NCBI GenBank assembly: GCA_023429365.1
Contig: JAEYVW010000443.1
Location: 1-8,899 of the forward strand
Length of the DNA: 8,899 bases
DNA from: Bacteroidota bacterium
GTDB taxonomy: Bacteria; Bacteroidota; Bacteroidia; Chitinophagales; Chitinophagaceae
Reading direction: 5' to 3'
Shown here: one piece after another, positions 6,716 to 8,899 of the stretch
Layout of the letters: the number at the start of each line of letters is the position of its first letter
How positions within the stretch are numbered: position 1 is the first letter of the stretch
Program-made: the position numbers and the translations under genes
The notes under the pieces: model-generated
The model's database searches: none
Seen by the model: only the letters and a program-made list of their open reading frames with translations
Told to the model about the DNA's origin: nothing

Positions 6716-6726
6716 GTGTTATGTTT

Positions 6727-7524
6727 TTACTTGTTGTGGAAGTTTGCATTACACTCTATATCTATCTTGTCAGAAATACTGGTACTGGTTATACCAAAGT
6801 CGCGGCAATTGAATTGAAATTTTAATTGTAACCCAAACACATCATAGGATGAAGTTCCCGATTGGACTGTGGCTTTTGGGACGTATTTCATTGTACCCAC
6901 GATGGACTTTGTAAGCGGGGCAGCTAATTTCCCCTGCCAGGTCAGGTCAAGTGTAACAATATAGTCGTTGCTTGCAGGATCAAACTTTACTTCAGTGGTC
7001 TTTATTTTGGCAAGATTGGTCACGGTCAGGTTTTGGGTACCTGCAACAATTGCTGTTGTTCCCATCCCCGACACATTGCACCCTGCGTCTCTCCCAGGCT
7101 CACCCGTATTGGAAGTATTTATCTGCACATAACCACTAAAAAAAGTTTTGTCGGGTTCGCTTTCATAAAATGCCCAGGAATTGTCAGCCAGGGGTTGGCC
7201 TGTCACAGCATAGTTCTGCATTTTTGCATCAGTCACTTCATGTAACCCAAATTGGTTGAAACGCCCGGTGAGCAATCCGGATGCACCTACATAACTGGTC
7301 GACCACAATACGCTTGAATGCACCTTGTCAAATTTCCATTCATTAACGTTGCCAGTTGTCATGTTACCTGGCAGGTGTACATTATTTCCCCTGTTTATAA
7401 CAGGAGGTTTGGTAGTCTGTATCGGTACGATCAGGTCGTTATCACGGGTACAACTCAACATATACCCATATCCGCTGAGAAGCACGAGCAGTACAACCAG
7501 GGTTTTATTGCCTAACAGTCTCAT
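6727..7524 (-). CDS. YceI-like lipoprotein
   Basis: The 265-residue protein has a lipoprotein signal ending in MLSC (Cys25), then a polar linker to about residue 60. From WKFDKVHSSVLWSTSYVG (63-80) onward it follows the YceI lipocalin-like pattern: GLLTGRFNQFGLHEV, then YVQINTSNTGEPGRD (132-146) as the strand and conserved RD, then VTLDLTWQGKLAAPLT (190-205). YceI proteins are secreted barrels that in known cases bind isoprenoid-type lipids such as quinone precursors. It carries three extra cysteines in the mature part (C149, C240, C258), unusual for the family as I recall it. The C-terminal part (FQFNCRDFGIT) also fits the family. It is the first gene of the tight three-gene run with the heme lipoprotein and the barrel. 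The quinone link with a redox operon is suggestive, not proved. A 141-bp gap upstream should hold the promoter. Confidence 0.82.
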   Translation of the reverse strand: MRLLGNKTLVVLLVLLSGYGYMLSCTRDNDLIVPIQTTKPPVINRGNNVHLPGNMTTGNVNEWKFDKVHSSVLWSTSYVGASGLLTGRFNQFGLHEVTDAKMQNYAVTGQPLADNSWAFYESEPDKTFFSGYVQINTSNTGEPGRDAGCNVSGMGTTAIVAGTQNLTVTNLAKIKTTEVKFDPASNDYIVTLDLTWQGKLAAPLTKSIVGTMKYVPKATVQSGTSSYDVFGLQLKFQFNCRDFGITSTSISDKIDIECNANFHNK

Positions 7525-7665
7525 ATAAATTAGTTTGATTGTAAATTGATTTTTTTACATATTAAATTTACTTACAACCTGAACTGCGTTATTATGAGGG
7601 CTGTCAAGGGCCCGGCTGACTTTCGTCACAGGTCCGTAAAACGGAGAATAAAGACGTATTGAGAA

Positions 7666-8208
7666 TTAAGAGGAGAAACCTGCAGTACCATTGCGCTTCT
7701 TCGATCTGTTGCTGAAAATATATATTAACAGCACAATAACCTGCGCGGCGAGATGAAGCAGCAGGCTGGTTGTGTACAATTTCATATCATTTCTCAACAA
7801 GCTGTTATCGTTGGCCGGCCAAAAGGTTTGAAAGAATAGACCTTTCAGTAACAACAAGAAAAAAACAAAGCTGTGAAGAAGGCTAAGCACTGGCCTTTTT
7901 GCCAAAGCAGGTATCCAGAACAGGATTGCCAGAAATGCCCAGGTCATTAAAAAGGGATGGTGCAAAAAACCAGCTGAACTATTTTCACCTGTATAAAACT
8001 GGTAGAAATTCTTTAGCTGCAATGCTGCAAATAATGTCGCGATCAGGGCATAACCGTAGGGTAAAAGCTTAGTAAGAGTACCCCTGGGTATTCTTTTGGA
8101 GAGTTGTTTTGCTGCAAACAGACGGCTCAGGGCATATATTAATGGGTAGCCAGAAAAAAAAACAATTATTTCAAGTCGCTGCAGGTAAACAAAAAAGCTA
8201 ATCTCCAT
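7666..8208 (-). CDS. Hypothetical five-helix membrane protein
   Basis: This 180-residue protein is strongly hydrophobic, with about five membrane segments (roughly 12-31, 48-66, 86-103, 107-128, 143-166) and a basic tail NRSKKRNGT that should lie in the cytoplasm. Charged loops (AAKQLSKRIPRGTLTK, 32-47) and aromatic-rich segments (LKNFYQFYTG, 65-74; LFFQTFWP, 124-131) are visible, as is an HH pair (83-84), but no heme or metal motif that I can call. I do not recognise a named family. It is separated from the gene before by 131 bp with a terminator, and from the next gene by 141 bp, so it appears to be its own transcript. The start is ATG at 8208. A palindrome lies 31-48 bp upstream. The neighbouring redox genes suggest, weakly, a respiratory or envelope role. 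Confidence 0.7.
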   Translation of the reverse strand: MEISFFVYLQRLEIIVFFSGYPLIYALSRLFAAKQLSKRIPRGTLTKLLPYGYALIATLFAALQLKNFYQFYTGENSSAGFLHHPFLMTWAFLAILFWIPALAKRPVLSLLHSFVFFLLLLKGLFFQTFWPANDNSLLRNDMKLYTTSLLLHLAAQVIVLLIYIFSNRSKKRNGTAGFSS

Positions 8209-8238
8209 AGTAATCAGGCAAGTGTTAACTTTTAAATC

Positions 8239-8256
8239 GAATCATCATGCTGATTC
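8239..8256. promoter_or_regulatory. 18-bp near-perfect palindrome upstream of the membrane protein gene
   Basis: GAATCATCATGCTGATTC is symmetric at 16 of 18 positions (GAATCA arms with a CATG core). It lies 31-48 bp before the ATG at 8208, where an operator of a dimeric regulator would sit. No T run follows on the minus strand, so a terminator is unlikely. The regulator is unknown. Confidence 0.45.
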
Positions 8257-8290
8257 ACTTTTTAATTGTTCGCAATGATAGATCTGGAGG

Positions 8291-8317
8291 AAAAAAAAGC
8301 AGTACCTAAGTACTGCT
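8291..8317 (-). terminator. Intrinsic terminator of the DUF4920 gene
   Basis: On the minus strand AGCAGTAC, a TTAG loop and GTACTGCT form a perfect 8-bp stem followed by eight T. It starts 23 bp past the stop of the gene at 8340, separating it from the membrane protein gene. Confidence 0.92.
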
Positions 8318-8339
8318 CTCAAATCTGTCTTTATCCTGC

Positions 8340-8816
8340 TTAATCTACCACAACGATACCTTTAGCAGTAACACGCACCTCCTCCTGGGGTTTCGTGATG
8401 GCATCGATCTCTGCCTTGGATTTTTTTGCATCCTCAGCATAGTGTTTCAACTCTGCAACCGAAATGGTTTTCTTCTTTACTTCACCATCAATCACAACAG
8501 TTTTACCTTTTGCGGCCGTGGGCAGGAAAAATGCATAATCCTTCATTTTTACCATGGCTGTCTCCTTGTTATCAAGCTCAAGCTTGAGCCAGCAACCTTT
8601 TTTGGGGCAGACCTCAACAATTTTTGCTTTGATCTTGGTATTCAAAGCATCAGACTCACCATCCAGTTTCGCGACAGCGTCAGTTAGTGGAATAGCGCCT
8701 TCGGCACTAATTTTTTCGCCATACCAGTCACCAGCCTTGGCATCGCCAGCAGGTGGCTGGGCGTGAAGAGTGATGGCAAACAAAACAACAGCCGCGATGG
8801 AAAATATTCTTTTCAT
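8340..8816 (-). CDS. Secreted DUF4920 protein
   Basis: The 158-residue protein has a signal peptide (MKRIFSIAAVVLFAITLHAQ, cut after Ala19 or Gln20). The mature domain matches the DUF4920 pattern as I remember it: WYGEKISAEGAIPLTD (31-46), a conserved cysteine pair in VCPKKGCWLKL (69-79; C70 and C75), VKMKDYAFFLP (89-99), GKTVVIDGEV (104-113) and the near-constant LKHYAEDAKKSKAEID (123-138). The fold is a small beta-barrel and its function is not known; the two cysteines could form a disulfide or bind a metal. The gene has its own -7 box upstream and a terminator downstream, so it is a single-gene transcript. Its link to the redox genes further left rests only on proximity. Confidence 0.88.
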   Translation of the reverse strand: MKRIFSIAAVVLFAITLHAQPPAGDAKAGDWYGEKISAEGAIPLTDAVAKLDGESDALNTKIKAKIVEVCPKKGCWLKLELDNKETAMVKMKDYAFFLPTAAKGKTVVIDGEVKKKTISVAELKHYAEDAKKSKAEIDAITKPQEEVRVTAKGIVVVD

Positions 8817-8850
8817 ATGAATTCTTTTAGGTTGATAAATGATCAGTTAA

Positions 8851-8858
8851 CAAAGATA
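8851..8858 (-). promoter_or_regulatory. Bacteroidota-type -7 promoter box of the DUF4920 gene
   Basis: On the minus strand TATCTTTG matches the Bacteroidota consensus TAnnTTTG exactly. It lies 34 bp before the ATG, giving a short leader. A matching -33 TTTG element is not evident, so the call rests on the -7 box and its position. Confidence 0.5.
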
Positions 8859-8899
8859 TATATTATAGTCGTGAGTTGATAGCTGTTGGTTGCGGGGTA

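Overview
The window looks like a chromosomal stretch of a Bacteroidota bacterium, probably near Chitinophagaceae. That is an inference from protein families common in that phylum (CarboxypepD_reg-like TonB-dependent receptor, DUF5777-type barrel, DUF4920 protein, YceI-like lipoprotein), the lack of strong Shine-Dalgarno sites, and one exact TAnnTTTG-type -7 promoter box. All ten complete genes and the one partial gene lie on the minus strand, so transcription runs from high to low coordinates. There are no tRNA or rRNA genes, insertion sequences or CRISPR arrays.

Right part (8899 to 5299). A secreted DUF4920 protein (8816-8340) has a recognisable promoter box and a clear intrinsic terminator. 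A five-helix membrane protein of unknown function (8208-7666) follows, with an 18-bp near-palindrome upstream. Next come three tightly packed genes that look like one operon: a YceI-like lipoprotein (7524-6727), a small lipoprotein with an unusual CX4CH heme motif (6715-6332), and a DUF5777-type beta-barrel (6312-5299).

Middle part (5298 to 4102). An unrecognised secreted protein (5220-4702, probable GTG start) is followed by a membrane-anchored monoheme cytochrome c (4574-4158) closed by an intrinsic terminator.

Left part (4000 to 1). A 79-residue protein with a twin-arginine motif (4000-3761), a Tat-exported four-cluster iron-sulfur protein (3740-2808), a ten-helix NrfD/PsrC/ActC-type membrane subunit (2795-1449) and a membrane-anchored protein with Ig-like domains (1409-492) are spaced 12-39 bp apart and probably form one operon. 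The window ends inside a TonB-dependent receptor (362 to beyond position 1).

Taken together this is a respiratory and cell-envelope locus. The iron-sulfur and NrfD pair is a quinone-linked module like those of the CISM family (PsrBC, DmsBC, ActBC), but no molybdopterin catalytic gene is present here. The cytochrome c next door could be its redox partner. The heme lipoprotein beside an outer-membrane barrel could be a second, envelope-crossing electron-transfer unit. The most notable points are the orphan iron-sulfur/NrfD module with a Leu in place of one cluster cysteine, and a small Tat protein that repeats a motif from the N-terminal region of the iron-sulfur protein.
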